Assembly (NCBI RefSeq): GCF_001043055.1
Contig: NZ_JYLF01000001.1
Coordinates: forward strand, 558,001 to 622,000
DNA length: 64,000 nucleotides
DNA from: Pseudomonas weihenstephanensis
GTDB taxonomy: Bacteria; Pseudomonadota; Gammaproteobacteria; Pseudomonadales; Pseudomonadaceae
Direction of reading: 5' to 3'
Below, piece by piece: positions 17,699 through 25,524 of this stretch (the first letter of the stretch is position 1; the number at the start of each line of letters is the position of its first letter). Both the position numbers and the translations under genes were made by a program. A model generated the notes under the pieces. It was not told the origin of the DNA, searched no databases, and was given only the letters and a program-made list of their open reading frames with translations.

Positions 17699-19327
17699 GT
17701 GAAGGTATTGAAGGTAGGTATAGGCAAGGTATTTAGTTATCTTCGTTTCTCAGACCCTCGTCAGGCTGCTGGTAGTAGTGCGGATCGCCAACTTGCCTAC
17801 GCTGCAACTTGGGCGGCGAAGCAAGGTATGGAGTTGGATGCCACCCTCACGCTAAAAGATGAGGGTTTATCTGCTTACCACCAACGTCACGTTACCCAGG
17901 GTGCATTAGGCGTATTCCTTCGAGCGATTGAGGACGGGCGTATTGCCAGCGGCTCAGTTCTGGTGGTTGAGGGTTTGGATCGTCTGAGTCGAGCGGAACC
18001 TATACAGGCTCAGGCCCAGTTGGCCCAGATCATCAATGCAGGTATCACTGTCGTCACCGCCAGCGATGGCCGCGAGTACAACCGGGCGAGTTTGAAAGCC
18101 CAGCCTATGGACTTGGTCTATTCGCTCCTGGTTATGATTCGGGCGCATGAAGAATCCGACACAAAGAGCAAGCGCGTTAAAGCCGCGATCCGCCGTCAGT
18201 GTGAAGGGTGGGTAGCGGGTTCATTCCGAGGCTTGATCCGCAATGGCAAAGACCCTCAATGGTTGCATTGGGGTGAACAGGGCTGGGAGTTGATTCCTGA
18301 GCGCGTCAGTGCTGTGCGTCGAGCTTTAGAGTTGTATCAGCAGGGGCTTGGTGCTGGGCGCGCTGCGAAGCTGATGCACGATGAGGGGTTCGAGCTTTCC
18401 AGCTGGGGAATTTCTGGGCAGCAGGTTTATCGACTGATCAAGTTGCCCGCGTTACGCGGAGCCAAGCGGCTGGCTGTGGATGGCGAGGCTTACATGCTGG
18501 AGGAATATTATCCCCGGATTCTTTCCGATACAGAGTGGGCAGAGCTGCAACACCTGGCAAGCCAGCGCCATCGACGTCGTGGAGCTGGTGAGATCCCCGG
18601 AATAATTACCGGCGTTGGACTCGCCTATTGTGGGTACTGCGGAACCGCCTTAGTGGCTCAAAACATCATGCAGCGTCGGCGAGCCGATGGAAGTCTTGCT
18701 GACGGTCATAGGCGTCTGCAGTGTACTTCGTACAGCAAGAACGGGGGTTGCTCAGCCAGTGGAAGTTGCAGTGTCGTGCCGATCGAGCGTGCGCTGCTGA
18801 ATTTCTGCTCTGACCAACTCAATCTGCAGCGCTTGTTGCAAGTGGGGGACGATGGGCAAGGCATTCGTCAGCAGTTGGTAATTGCACGAGCAGCCGTAGA
18901 AAAAAACACTAGGCAGCTCGGCAAGATCACTGAAGCGCTTTTGGATGATGAGAGTGGTTCTGCCCCGATCGCATTTGTTCGTAAGGCTCGCGAGTTGGAA
19001 GCGCAACAGGTTGTTGCTGAACAGAAGGTACTGCAACTGGAGTATGCGCTGGCTACAGTCTCCGGGACTTCTCAACCTGCTCAGGCAGAGCGTTGGGAGG
19101 AGCTGGCAGAGTTGGTTGGTACTGGTGACTATGGTGCTAGGGAGAAGGTGCGTCAGTTGGTCATGGATACGTTCGAGCGTATTGTCATTTACATGAGAGG
19201 GCTTGAACCAGATGGTCGAAAAGGTCAATTAATTGATGTTCAGCTGCTCTCTCGGACAGGGCAGCACCGGCTGATTCAGATTGATCGTCGCAGTGGTGAG
19301 TGGGTGTCAAGCGAAGACTGGGATTAA
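17699..19327 (+). CDS. Large serine integrase/recombinase
   Basis: A 542-residue large serine recombinase. The N-terminal resolvase domain has the nucleophile Ser18 in YLRFSDPRQ with following ADRQ, and the arginine-rich EGLDRLSR motif near residue 95. A recombinase domain follows, then a zinc-ribbon (YCGYCGTAL...CTSYS...GGC) and a C-terminal coiled-coil-like region (about 390-460). Such enzymes integrate phage DNA without host factors and need a directionality factor for excision. Start is GTG at 17699. P2/HP1 phages normally use tyrosine integrases, so this is a module swap. Confidence 0.93.
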   Translation: MKVLKVGIGKVFSYLRFSDPRQAAGSSADRQLAYAATWAAKQGMELDATLTLKDEGLSAYHQRHVTQGALGVFLRAIEDGRIASGSVLVVEGLDRLSRAEPIQAQAQLAQIINAGITVVTASDGREYNRASLKAQPMDLVYSLLVMIRAHEESDTKSKRVKAAIRRQCEGWVAGSFRGLIRNGKDPQWLHWGEQGWELIPERVSAVRRALELYQQGLGAGRAAKLMHDEGFELSSWGISGQQVYRLIKLPALRGAKRLAVDGEAYMLEEYYPRILSDTEWAELQHLASQRHRRRGAGEIPGIITGVGLAYCGYCGTALVAQNIMQRRRADGSLADGHRRLQCTSYSKNGGCSASGSCSVVPIERALLNFCSDQLNLQRLLQVGDDGQGIRQQLVIARAAVEKNTRQLGKITEALLDDESGSAPIAFVRKARELEAQQVVAEQKVLQLEYALATVSGTSQPAQAERWEELAELVGTGDYGAREKVRQLVMDTFERIVIYMRGLEPDGRKGQLIDVQLLSRTGQHRLIQIDRRSGEWVSSEDWD

Positions 19328-19343
19328 GCCGTACCTCGTGATA

Positions 19344-19359
19344 CTGTATACTTATACAG
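19344..19359. promoter_or_regulatory. Perfect LexA box before the DUF1654 gene
   Basis: CTGT-ATACTTAT-ACAG matches the LexA consensus at all eight conserved bases, flanked by TA on each side. It ends 17 bp before the proposed start codon, so LexA would directly block this promoter. Confidence 0.88.
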
Positions 19360-19376
19360 TAATGGCGGGGTGCCTT

Positions 19377-19634
19377 ATGTTTCCACATGTTCTTCCAGCT
19401 TCCACCCATCAGCAGTCAACATCATGCGAACAACTCGCTCGTCGCATTCTGAAACAGGTCAACAGTTCAGCAGCACAATTGTGGAGGCGGACGTTGATCG
19501 TAAGGCAGTCCAGCGAAAAAATGGATGATTGGGATGCACTGCTTGAGCAGTTTGAGCTAGAGGAAAGCGTGCGCGTGACTCGTATGGATGAGGGTGTCGT
19601 GTACCTGAGTTGGACAAATCAGCATCGAGGCTAA
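19377..19634 (+). CDS. DUF1654-like protein, SOS-controlled
   Basis: An 85-residue protein. Its core (SCEQLARRILKQVNSS, then WDALLEQFELEESVRVTRMDEG) follows the pattern of Pseudomonas DUF1654 proteins, which are of unknown function and often SOS-regulated. I place the start at the ATG at 19377, just after GGCGGGG, because upstream in-frame ATG codons lie against or inside the LexA box. It is the first gene after the integrase. Small size and damage control make an accessory role in prophage induction or excision possible. Confidence 0.65.
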   Translation: MFPHVLPASTHQQSTSCEQLARRILKQVNSSAAQLWRRTLIVRQSSEKMDDWDALLEQFELEESVRVTRMDEGVVYLSWTNQHRG

Positions 19635-19752
19635 ATGTCTATGGTTAATTATTATCCGCAGGCATTGACTGAATCTTAGCCTGCGGCTAACGTATCTCCA
19701 ACAGTTCAGGTCGGTGAAATACGCTGACTTGATCACAAAGGAGATTCCTCGC

Positions 19753-20310
19753 ATGCACACCCTCATCCTTTCCCCCAATACACGCACGCAATTGGCTGAG
19801 CAGATAAACCAAAACGGAACGTTTATTCACTCGCTGCACGCCCGAAACGGGATGATCTGCGCCATGGCCTACGTGGTGATCGAGCAGTCCATCAGTGCTG
19901 TGTCTGTGCGTGTCGAATTGGGTGATAGCGTCAACAGCCTCACGTTGACTCAGCGTGCAGATAACGCTGAGAGGGTTGCGCTTTTCCTTGAAGAGCTGGC
20001 CAACGGCGCATCTCCGTGCAGCGTGCGGGAAGTTGACGAGCACTTGGTGGTGAGTGACGTTGAATCAGTGCTGCGTGACGCGGTTCGCTTGCGCCAAGGT
20101 AGTTATTACCTGCCAGCTGAAGGGATCGAGCAACTTGGCCTGTTGCTGCATCCCAGCCGCAGCGATCCTGCGCGAACAGTCTTTCGCTTTGAGCTGGATA
20201 GCGTCGGGCTGACCTTGCCGTTGTTATTGCCTAGCAATCAGGCACTGGCCTACGAGCTGCTTTCAGGCTGCGTGCAAGAGCTGATTGCCAACTACCGCTG
20301 TGCGGCTTGA
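19753..20310 (+). CDS. Phage early protein of unknown function
   Basis: A 185-residue protein not assigned to a family. It begins MHTLILSPNTRTQLAEQ and has a mixed alpha/beta-looking composition with no membrane segment, helix-turn-helix or cysteine cluster. AAGGAG at 19738-19743 sets the ATG at 19753 over an in-frame ATG at 19714. It leads a compact set of three small genes. Confidence 0.6.
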   Translation: MHTLILSPNTRTQLAEQINQNGTFIHSLHARNGMICAMAYVVIEQSISAVSVRVELGDSVNSLTLTQRADNAERVALFLEELANGASPCSVREVDEHLVVSDVESVLRDAVRLRQGSYYLPAEGIEQLGLLLHPSRSDPARTVFRFELDSVGLTLPLLLPSNQALAYELLSGCVQELIANYRCAA

Positions 20311-20320
20311 GGGGGCGGCT

Positions 20321-20545
20321 ATGACGATGACGATCATCATTTCGGAACCCGACACCAAACGATTGTTCGACCGAAGCATTGCTGGCTACAGAAGCGCAAA
20401 TACAGACCTGGATGTCGCCATCGATGCTGAAAACTGGGGAGCAATACATCAGGCCCAGAGCAATCGAGAACTGCACGCCAATACCATTGCGTTGATCATC
20501 AACATGTACACAGACAAGCCAACAGAGTACGGAGCGCAGTCATGA
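20321..20545 (+). CDS. Small phage early protein, unknown
   Basis: A 74-residue acidic protein, not recognised. It begins MTMTIIISEPDTKRLF after GAGGGGG and 10 bp past the previous stop. It overlaps the next gene by 4 bp (ATGA), so the genes are translationally coupled. It is one of several small proteins here that could act as the integrase's directionality factor, but no motif shows this. Confidence 0.5.
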   Translation: MTMTIIISEPDTKRLFDRSIAGYRSANTDLDVAIDAENWGAIHQAQSNRELHANTIALIINMYTDKPTEYGAQS

Positions 20546-20811
20546 TAGGTATCCCCAAGACAGGCACACTGGAAAATGGCTGCATTAGTGCCAATGTCAC
20601 CAGTGGCTACCAGTTCAGTACCGCCGACGGTCGATCAGCTCGGCTGGCGATAATCGACGACCAGGGCAATGTGATTGAGTCCGGCGACGCTGTGGCAAGG
20701 GAGGCATGGAATGTATGCATTGCTGTGATCAAGAACTTCAAGATCGGGCAGGGCCATATTGTGGTGCACAGCGCGCCGCCAGGACTTGTCAAACGAAAAA
20801 TGATGAGCTGA
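20542..20811 (+). CDS. Small phage early protein, unknown
   Basis: An 89-residue protein, not recognised, with a beta-rich middle (STADGRSARLAIIDDQGNVIESG) and a basic C-terminus ending VKRKMMS. Its start overlaps the preceding stop (ATGA), and it converges on the repressor gene, whose stop codon is 75 bp further on. Confidence 0.5.
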   Translation: MIGIPKTGTLENGCISANVTSGYQFSTADGRSARLAIIDDQGNVIESGDAVAREAWNVCIAVIKNFKIGQGHIVVHSAPPGLVKRKMMS

Positions 20812-20886
20812 CGTTGTGCTGCTTGCGTTCAACTCACCGGCAGTTCAAGCGCACGTATGCAACACGTCGCGCTTTTGGACTGCGGA

Positions 20887-21591
20887 TTACATGCCGGTTA
20901 TCTTGGCGTCAATTGCCCGGCCCGTGATCTCCCAAGTCCCGTCCAGAGTCACAGTCTGATACTCGGGGTTCAGAGGCACTAAATATCCTACACCAGCGTC
21001 TTGAACATATTGTTTGAAGGTGTGCTCGCCGCTGATGGTATGTTCAGCGATGTAAAATTTCCCGCTGATAAGATCAAAGCCTTCTGGGCGGATCAGGATT
21101 GGGGTGCCCTCCGGAAAGCTTGGAGGTGTATCCGATGTCATCGATCTACCTTTTACTCTTAGCCAGTAGCCATGCGGACCCGCATTCTCGGTAGAACTTA
21201 GCCACTCTTCGGCAATGCCGGTTGGATAGCTGTTTACAGACTCAAGCCTTTCACCTGCAGCGACCCAACTCAAAACTGGATATTCCCTACTCTGACGGTG
21301 CGGCTGCACCATTGGCCCAACGTTGCTCATCTCTGCAATTTCCGCAGCAAGTCGTGGGCTAAAACTTTCAATTGGTTCGTTAAGCAGTTTCGCCAAAATT
21401 GCGGCAAAACGAGCATTCAACGGGTTTATACCCTTCAAATAGTGATTCACCGAAACTGGTGTGATTCCAGCAGCGTCAGCAATTTTCCTTTGGTTGAGCT
21501 TAAGCGCGTTCTTTTTCGAGAGATAAAGATCGTGAGCTGCTTTGCATTCAGCCAGAAGTGCCGGGGGGAGAGGTTTTTTCTTGGTCATCAT
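20887..21591 (-). CDS. CI-type S24 prophage repressor
   Basis: A 234-residue repressor. The helix-turn-helix spans about residues 31-55 (LNQRKIADAAGITPVSVNHYLKG). The C-terminal S24 peptidase domain has Ser150 (VKGRSMTS) and Lys193 (TFKQYV), and Ala112-Gly113 is a fitting self-cleavage site. It should keep the lysogen silent and be inactivated by RecA filaments. It is divergent from the Cro-like gene, with a long dyad between them. The ATG at 21588 is an alternative start. Confidence 0.88.
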   Translation of the reverse strand: MMTKKKPLPPALLAECKAAHDLYLSKKNALKLNQRKIADAAGITPVSVNHYLKGINPLNARFAAILAKLLNEPIESFSPRLAAEIAEMSNVGPMVQPHRQSREYPVLSWVAAGERLESVNSYPTGIAEEWLSSTENAGPHGYWLRVKGRSMTSDTPPSFPEGTPILIRPEGFDLISGKFYIAEHTISGEHTFKQYVQDAGVGYLVPLNPEYQTVTLDGTWEITGRAIDAKITGM

Positions 21592-21601
21592 AAAAGTATA
21601 A

Positions 21602-21634
21602 GCCGCTAGCTAATGCCGATGATTAGCTAGCGGC
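21602..21634. promoter_or_regulatory. Operator dyad between repressor and Cro-like gene
   Basis: Perfect 13-bp arms gccgctagctaat/attagctagcggc are separated by 7 bp. Each arm contains the self-complementary core gctagc, so the site may hold two operators. Its place in the 102-bp divergent region fits binding by the CI-type repressor and the Cro-like protein. Confidence 0.75.
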
Positions 21635-21693
21635 ATTGATAAAAAATATGTCTGCGGTTAATATTCGCCATTCATCAGGTAGAGGTGTGTGGC

Positions 21694-21924
21694 ATGGAAA
21701 ACGTTTCCTTGAATGACTTGGTATCTAAGCTAGGTCAGGCACGAGTTGCGCGAGCACTTGGCGTTAAGCCTGCGTCTATTGCAAAAGCTATTCGCATTCG
21801 TCGAAACATCATGGTGATGGTCAATGACGACGGCTCATGTGTCGCTAAAGAGATTCGGCCTTTTCCGTCAAAAGTGCTGGAAAACCAAGACGCCGCTGAG
21901 GCTATAAGCAGTAGCGTTGTATGA
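21694..21924 (+). CDS. Cro-like DNA-binding protein
   Basis: A 76-residue protein whose N-terminal half reads as a Cro-type helix-turn-helix (LNDLVSKLGQARVARALGVKPASIAKAI). It is the first gene of the rightward early operon, divergent from the S24 repressor. By analogy it would repress the repressor gene and favour lytic growth. The ATG at 21694 is preferred, with GAGGTG upstream; another lies 9 bp earlier. The next gene starts within its stop codon. Confidence 0.7.
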   Translation: MENVSLNDLVSKLGQARVARALGVKPASIAKAIRIRRNIMVMVNDDGSCVAKEIRPFPSKVLENQDAAEAISSSVV

Positions 21925-22526
21925 ATATGTCCAACTCAGGACAGCAGTCCATCTCCCGTGATCAGGTGCTGGTAGCTCATGCCGCTGAAATGATTGCGCG
22001 CACAGGTTTTAGCCAGGATGACTTTGCTCAGGCATTAAGCAGCCATTTACATCGCCTGATTCCTGAAAAGGCTACCAGCAAGGATGTACCTGATTTCAAG
22101 CTGTTGGCGAAGGGCAACGATTCTGAGACCTTTCTAAGATCATCAGGGGCTTGGCTGCGGCGTGTTGGGCGTTGGCTCAGTGGTGAAGTTGACCTGCCAA
22201 GTTGGCTTGAGGAGGCTTGGGTTGATGCTCTCGAAGGAGACTTTCAGGAGCACTGTCTGAATGAGCTGGCCAGCCGTCACGGGCTGACTGGAGCGCGTGC
22301 GCTGATCGGTGATGCCAACCCTGTTGGGGTCTTCGGCGCGTTGGTTGCCCGCTTGGGCAATACAGTCTCCCTCGGTAGTGAAATCTTGGCTGATGGTCGA
22401 ATTGATATCGAAGACCTGGACAAACTGCCTGAGTTTGTCGATCGCTTGCGTTCGGTCGAAGCCCGCTGCAGCGAACTGCGTTCGCGTGCTGAGAGCGTAC
22501 TTCACCAGGTGAATACGTCTCTGTGA
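21921..22526 (+). CDS. Phage early protein of unknown function
   Basis: A 201-residue protein, not assigned. It looks mostly helical, with no membrane segment or metal-binding motif. Its start overlaps the end of the Cro-like gene and its end overlaps the next gene (GTGA), so it belongs to the early rightward operon. Its position just before the possible replication initiator suggests a regulatory or replication-accessory job, which is inference only. Confidence 0.6.
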   Translation: MNMSNSGQQSISRDQVLVAHAAEMIARTGFSQDDFAQALSSHLHRLIPEKATSKDVPDFKLLAKGNDSETFLRSSGAWLRRVGRWLSGEVDLPSWLEEAWVDALEGDFQEHCLNELASRHGLTGARALIGDANPVGVFGALVARLGNTVSLGSEILADGRIDIEDLDKLPEFVDRLRSVEARCSELRSRAESVLHQVNTSL

Positions 22527-23449
22527 ACCCCCTTGATAAGGACATCAAATCGCGCACGGCAAGCGGCCGCACCGACAGCCCCAAGAAGGGCAGGCCTCCT
22601 GCTGTCCATCGTGACAAGAAAGATCCCCATGCCGCACTCCGTGCGCCAATCCGGGCGCCGCGGTACTCAGCTCCACGCCGACTGACTGGCCAGCAGCTGA
22701 AAAATCCCCTCCTGCGCATGGCATTCTCGCGCCTAAGCCGCATTGGTGATCTGCGTGGGCAGTACCTGCGCGACCTGGACACGATCCACGGTGGTCGCCG
22801 TACCCGCTCCGAGAAATTCGACGCACTGGCCAAGGCAGCCGAGCAACTGTTGCTCCGATTGGACTTGGCCACCGGCGTGCTGGGATGGCTGGATATCGAA
22901 CGAGGGCAGTACTTCCTTAACACCCAATGCGGTGTCGCTGAAGACTGCGATATGTCTCCTGCTTCCCTTAACCGGCTCATGCACAGCTTGGACTTGGCCG
23001 GATACGTCTATCGGCGCATCGAGAAAGTACGGTTGGATGAGAAGGACGAGGCTGGACTTAACCTGGTGCGAACCCGGGTGCTGGTGCGCTTCACAGAAAA
23101 ATTCTTTGCCGATCTTGGTGTTCGCTACCTTTGGTACCGGGCCAAGAAGGCCGCCATCAAACGCAGAGAGAGAGAACTTCACCAGGTCAGCGGGCTTCGT
23201 GCAGCTCGTCAGGAAAAGGCATCCCTGGAGGAGTTCCGCAGGCAGCAATCCCGTAGCAATTGGGAAAAGAGTGAGGCGCGCAAGGCGGCTCATGTGCATG
23301 GTGGATCAGTAGTGATGACCCCGTCTCGAGGGTCAGGTAGGGGCGTAAAACCTGCCCTTGAGCCTGACAAGAGTTCAGGTGGACTGGGCGAATCCATGGC
23401 GCGGCTACTGCGCAACGTCCAAGTCAAGAAAGACATCCCTCAGAACTAA
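22523..23449 (+). CDS. Possible replication initiator (RepA-like winged-helix protein)
   Basis: A 308-residue basic protein starting at GTG 22523. The N-terminus is rich in Lys/Arg/Pro. The middle (about residues 110-200) looks like a winged-helix initiator region: ATGVLGWLDIERG, then CDMSPASLNRLMHSLDLAGYVYRRIEK, the pattern seen in IncFII RepA-like proteins. A long charged helix follows. No P2 GpA rolling-circle endonuclease was found in the element, so this is the best candidate for starting phage replication. A primosome-loader or transcription-factor role is not excluded. Confidence 0.45.
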   Translation: MNPLDKDIKSRTASGRTDSPKKGRPPAVHRDKKDPHAALRAPIRAPRYSAPRRLTGQQLKNPLLRMAFSRLSRIGDLRGQYLRDLDTIHGGRRTRSEKFDALAKAAEQLLLRLDLATGVLGWLDIERGQYFLNTQCGVAEDCDMSPASLNRLMHSLDLAGYVYRRIEKVRLDEKDEAGLNLVRTRVLVRFTEKFFADLGVRYLWYRAKKAAIKRRERELHQVSGLRAARQEKASLEEFRRQQSRSNWEKSEARKAAHVHGGSVVMTPSRGSGRGVKPALEPDKSSGGLGESMARLLRNVQVKKDIPQN

Positions 23450-24123
23450 TCGCAAATCTTGCGAGGCCGGGCTACGCCTGGCAGTCGAAAAACACACTCC
23501 CTATCATACGATCACTGTTGGCACGCATCGCTATGCAGGCTCAGGCGGACGATCACGCCCATTTTTCAGCGTCATTTCTATACGCCGCCAGCGGGCGGCC
23601 GGGTAATCCCAAAGGTCTTTGAATTAAATGGAATTTTAAACCCCACTCAGCATCCCCAAAGGGTAAAAAAAAGAGCTTTCCGAGGTGTCCACAGGGTCAG
23701 TGTGTTGGGTACAAGATGATGCCTCGAGCACTTCGCGCCAAGGCGCGGCCCGAGTACAAGTCGCGGGCTGCGCGCCCGCACAGCGGCAGGGCAGTGCCCT
23801 GCACCCGTGCTGGAAATCCATGGGGCACAAAAGCGGTAATTGGGCGCGTCGAGGTGAGTTGCAAATTCGCAGGTAGCGGTCGCGGGCTTTATCTTGCGGT
23901 GCAGCACATTTCTTTGGGGCGAGCTTGGCGTATAGCCGACCGCTTCGCGAGTGTCGCCGCTGTAAGATCGGAGGTATCAAGTTAGATGGTGTCGGCGGCT
24001 TATATGCCTGCTGCGCAGACATTCTGAAACACAGACCGATGGTTATCATTTGAGATGTCCATGGTGGACACTCGAGAGGCAGGCTTTGGCAAATGTGAGG
24101 AGGTTGCGACAGTAGGCGAGTTG
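23450..24123. other. Non-coding interval between early genes and ogr, with GC-rich inverted repeats
   Basis: About 670 bp without a convincing gene. Two adjacent perfect dyads stand out: gcgggc-tgcgc-gcccgc (23763-23779) and gcagggca-g-tgccctgc (23786-23802). In P2-like phages the cos site lies at the 3' side of the leftward portal operon, which here points to this interval. A decayed rightward ORF near 23500-23606 ends in SVISIRRQRAAG, a peptide that looks like a fragment of a recurrent Pseudomonas phage ORF. Confidence 0.45.
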
Positions 24124-24384
24124 TTAGTCGAATTGTTGCGAGCCTACTTGCTCGAATAGTTCCTGTTGTTGTGCTGTCGATAAGTTTCTGATGCGCTCGA
24201 CTAAAAGTGTATCTAGGTGCTGTGCTGGTGGCCGTAACGAATGTATGAACGTTAGTTCGGATAGCCAAGTGTGCCCGCACTTTGCGTCCAAGCACTGACA
24301 ATACAATTTCACGTAACCTCGTGTTACTTCCGCCCGTGAGCTGATACGTCCTTTGTGGCCACAACCGGTACAGTAAATTCGCAT
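24124..24384 (-). CDS. Ogr/Delta-like zinc-finger late-gene activator
   Basis: An 86-residue protein with the Ogr pattern: CTGC near the N-terminus (residues 5-8), then CQCLDAKCGHTW about 25 residues later, followed by a helical tail. In P2, Ogr binds a dyad upstream of late promoters and contacts the RNA polymerase alpha subunit. Here it lies downstream of the portal gene on the same strand. A dyad between the two late operons (27373-27399) is a possible target. Confidence 0.85.
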   Translation of the reverse strand: MRIYCTGCGHKGRISSRAEVTRGYVKLYCQCLDAKCGHTWLSELTFIHSLRPPAQHLDTLLVERIRNLSTAQQQELFEQVGSQQFD

Positions 24385-24456
24385 GTCTCCCTCCCCAGGG
24401 TTGAATAATCACTATTATGCCTTTTAGTGTAGTGGTTTTCACTGCTAACTGTGTAT

Positions 24457-25524
24457 TTAGTCAGTTGTTATTTCTGTTCTTTCTGGTTTTTTCCAGTCAA
24501 TTTTCCTGTCTGGTCTCAAGACATCGTTGACCTGGTTAAACAACTGGCAAATGGGCCGTATCTCGTTGCTGGTGTAGACCCCGTCAATCTTTTCGATATC
24601 GCCAAACCCCCCGCTGTTTTCCGGGATGATGCCCGCCAGGGCCGGGTTCATGCGCCATGCGGCGATGATGTCGTTGCGGGTGATGTTTTTGACCTTTTCC
24701 AGTTCGTCTTTGGCCTGAAAGTCGCCCACCGGGATGATTTGGATGGCGTTTTCTTTGCCGTTGGGGATGTTGACGAACATCGAGCGGAAGTTGCCCACGC
24801 CTTTGCTTGCGCTGATTTGTTCGCGCAGGTTGTTTTCGTCTTCTTCGGTCAGATCGGGGTCGTTGGTGTAGAAAATATAGCCCGCGTGGGCGCCGTTGCT
24901 GTAGTAGCGGCGGCGGAATAAGGTTGCGGCTTCGTTGAGCAACAGTGCTTGCAGGGCGCCGAGATAGTCCGGGATGCCGTAGATGGTCTGTTCGACGTCA
25001 TAGTCCATGACATGGATGATTTCATCCCGCTCGAAGTCCATGAATTTGCCGTCGGGTAGTAGCATTCGATAACAACCGTCCACTTTGACCCGCATGTTGA
25101 TTGCGGGCAGGTGTTTCAGCTCCAGCACTTGGCCGAAGGTGTTGGTGTCGCAATAGAAGAACGCATCCCCAAACACCATGTAGTCCAGCGCCGCGCAGCC
25201 CATGGTGTGGGCACTGCACCCCGCCGAGGGGATGAACTCACGCAGCAGCAGGTTGCGTTTGAACTTCGGTATGGCGCCGTGGTGCGCGTTGGCGCGCAAC
25301 AGCTTGGCCAACCCGGTGCGCGACACGGGGGGCTTGTAGATGTCGCCGTCGTCGCTGGGGAACACCCCCACGTACTCCCCGATGTTGCCGCTCAGCACTT
25401 GTTCCGGTTCCCCGAACGTAAACGCGCGCATGGGTTGTTGTTGACGCGCCGGTTGAGTGACCTTGGGCTGTTTGCGTCGTGCCTGCTGAGTGGCCTGGTG
25501 CTGTTTGCGTCGTACTTTGGACAT
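24457..25524 (-). CDS. Phage portal protein (P2 GpQ type)
   Basis: A 355-residue PBSX/P2-type portal protein, with the family stretch YMVFGDAFFYCDTNTFGQVLELKHLPA region and LLLNEAATLFRRRYYSNGAHAGYIFYTNDPDL. It forms the dodecameric ring through which DNA enters the head. Its first 95 codons overlap the 3' end of the terminase gene in another frame. The N-terminus holds a repeated, Gln/Arg-rich segment (residues about 4-31) absent from typical portals; the ATG at 25431 (MRAFTFGEPE) would skip it. Confidence 0.92.
   Translation of the reverse strand: MSKVRRKQHQATQQARRKQPKVTQPARQQQPMRAFTFGEPEQVLSGNIGEYVGVFPSDDGDIYKPPVSRTGLAKLLRANAHHGAIPKFKRNLLLREFIPSAGCSAHTMGCAALDYMVFGDAFFYCDTNTFGQVLELKHLPAINMRVKVDGCYRMLLPDGKFMDFERDEIIHVMDYDVEQTIYGIPDYLGALQALLLNEAATLFRRRYYSNGAHAGYIFYTNDPDLTEEDENNLREQISASKGVGNFRSMFVNIPNGKENAIQIIPVGDFQAKDELEKVKNITRNDIIAAWRMNPALAGIIPENSGGFGDIEKIDGVYTSNEIRPICQLFNQVNDVLRPDRKIDWKKPERTEITTD

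Noticed and set aside
23459..23606. Short rightward peptide ending RSRPFFSVISIRRQRAAG as an intact phage gene
   Set aside because: The C-terminal peptide looks familiar from Pseudomonas phage ORFs, but no good start or full-length product is visible; treated as a possible fragment only.
23636..24442. Leftward 268-codon frame across the non-coding phage interval and ogr
   Set aside because: It overlaps the well-supported ogr gene on the same strand in another frame and its translation is low-quality Arg/Cys/Pro-rich with no domain.
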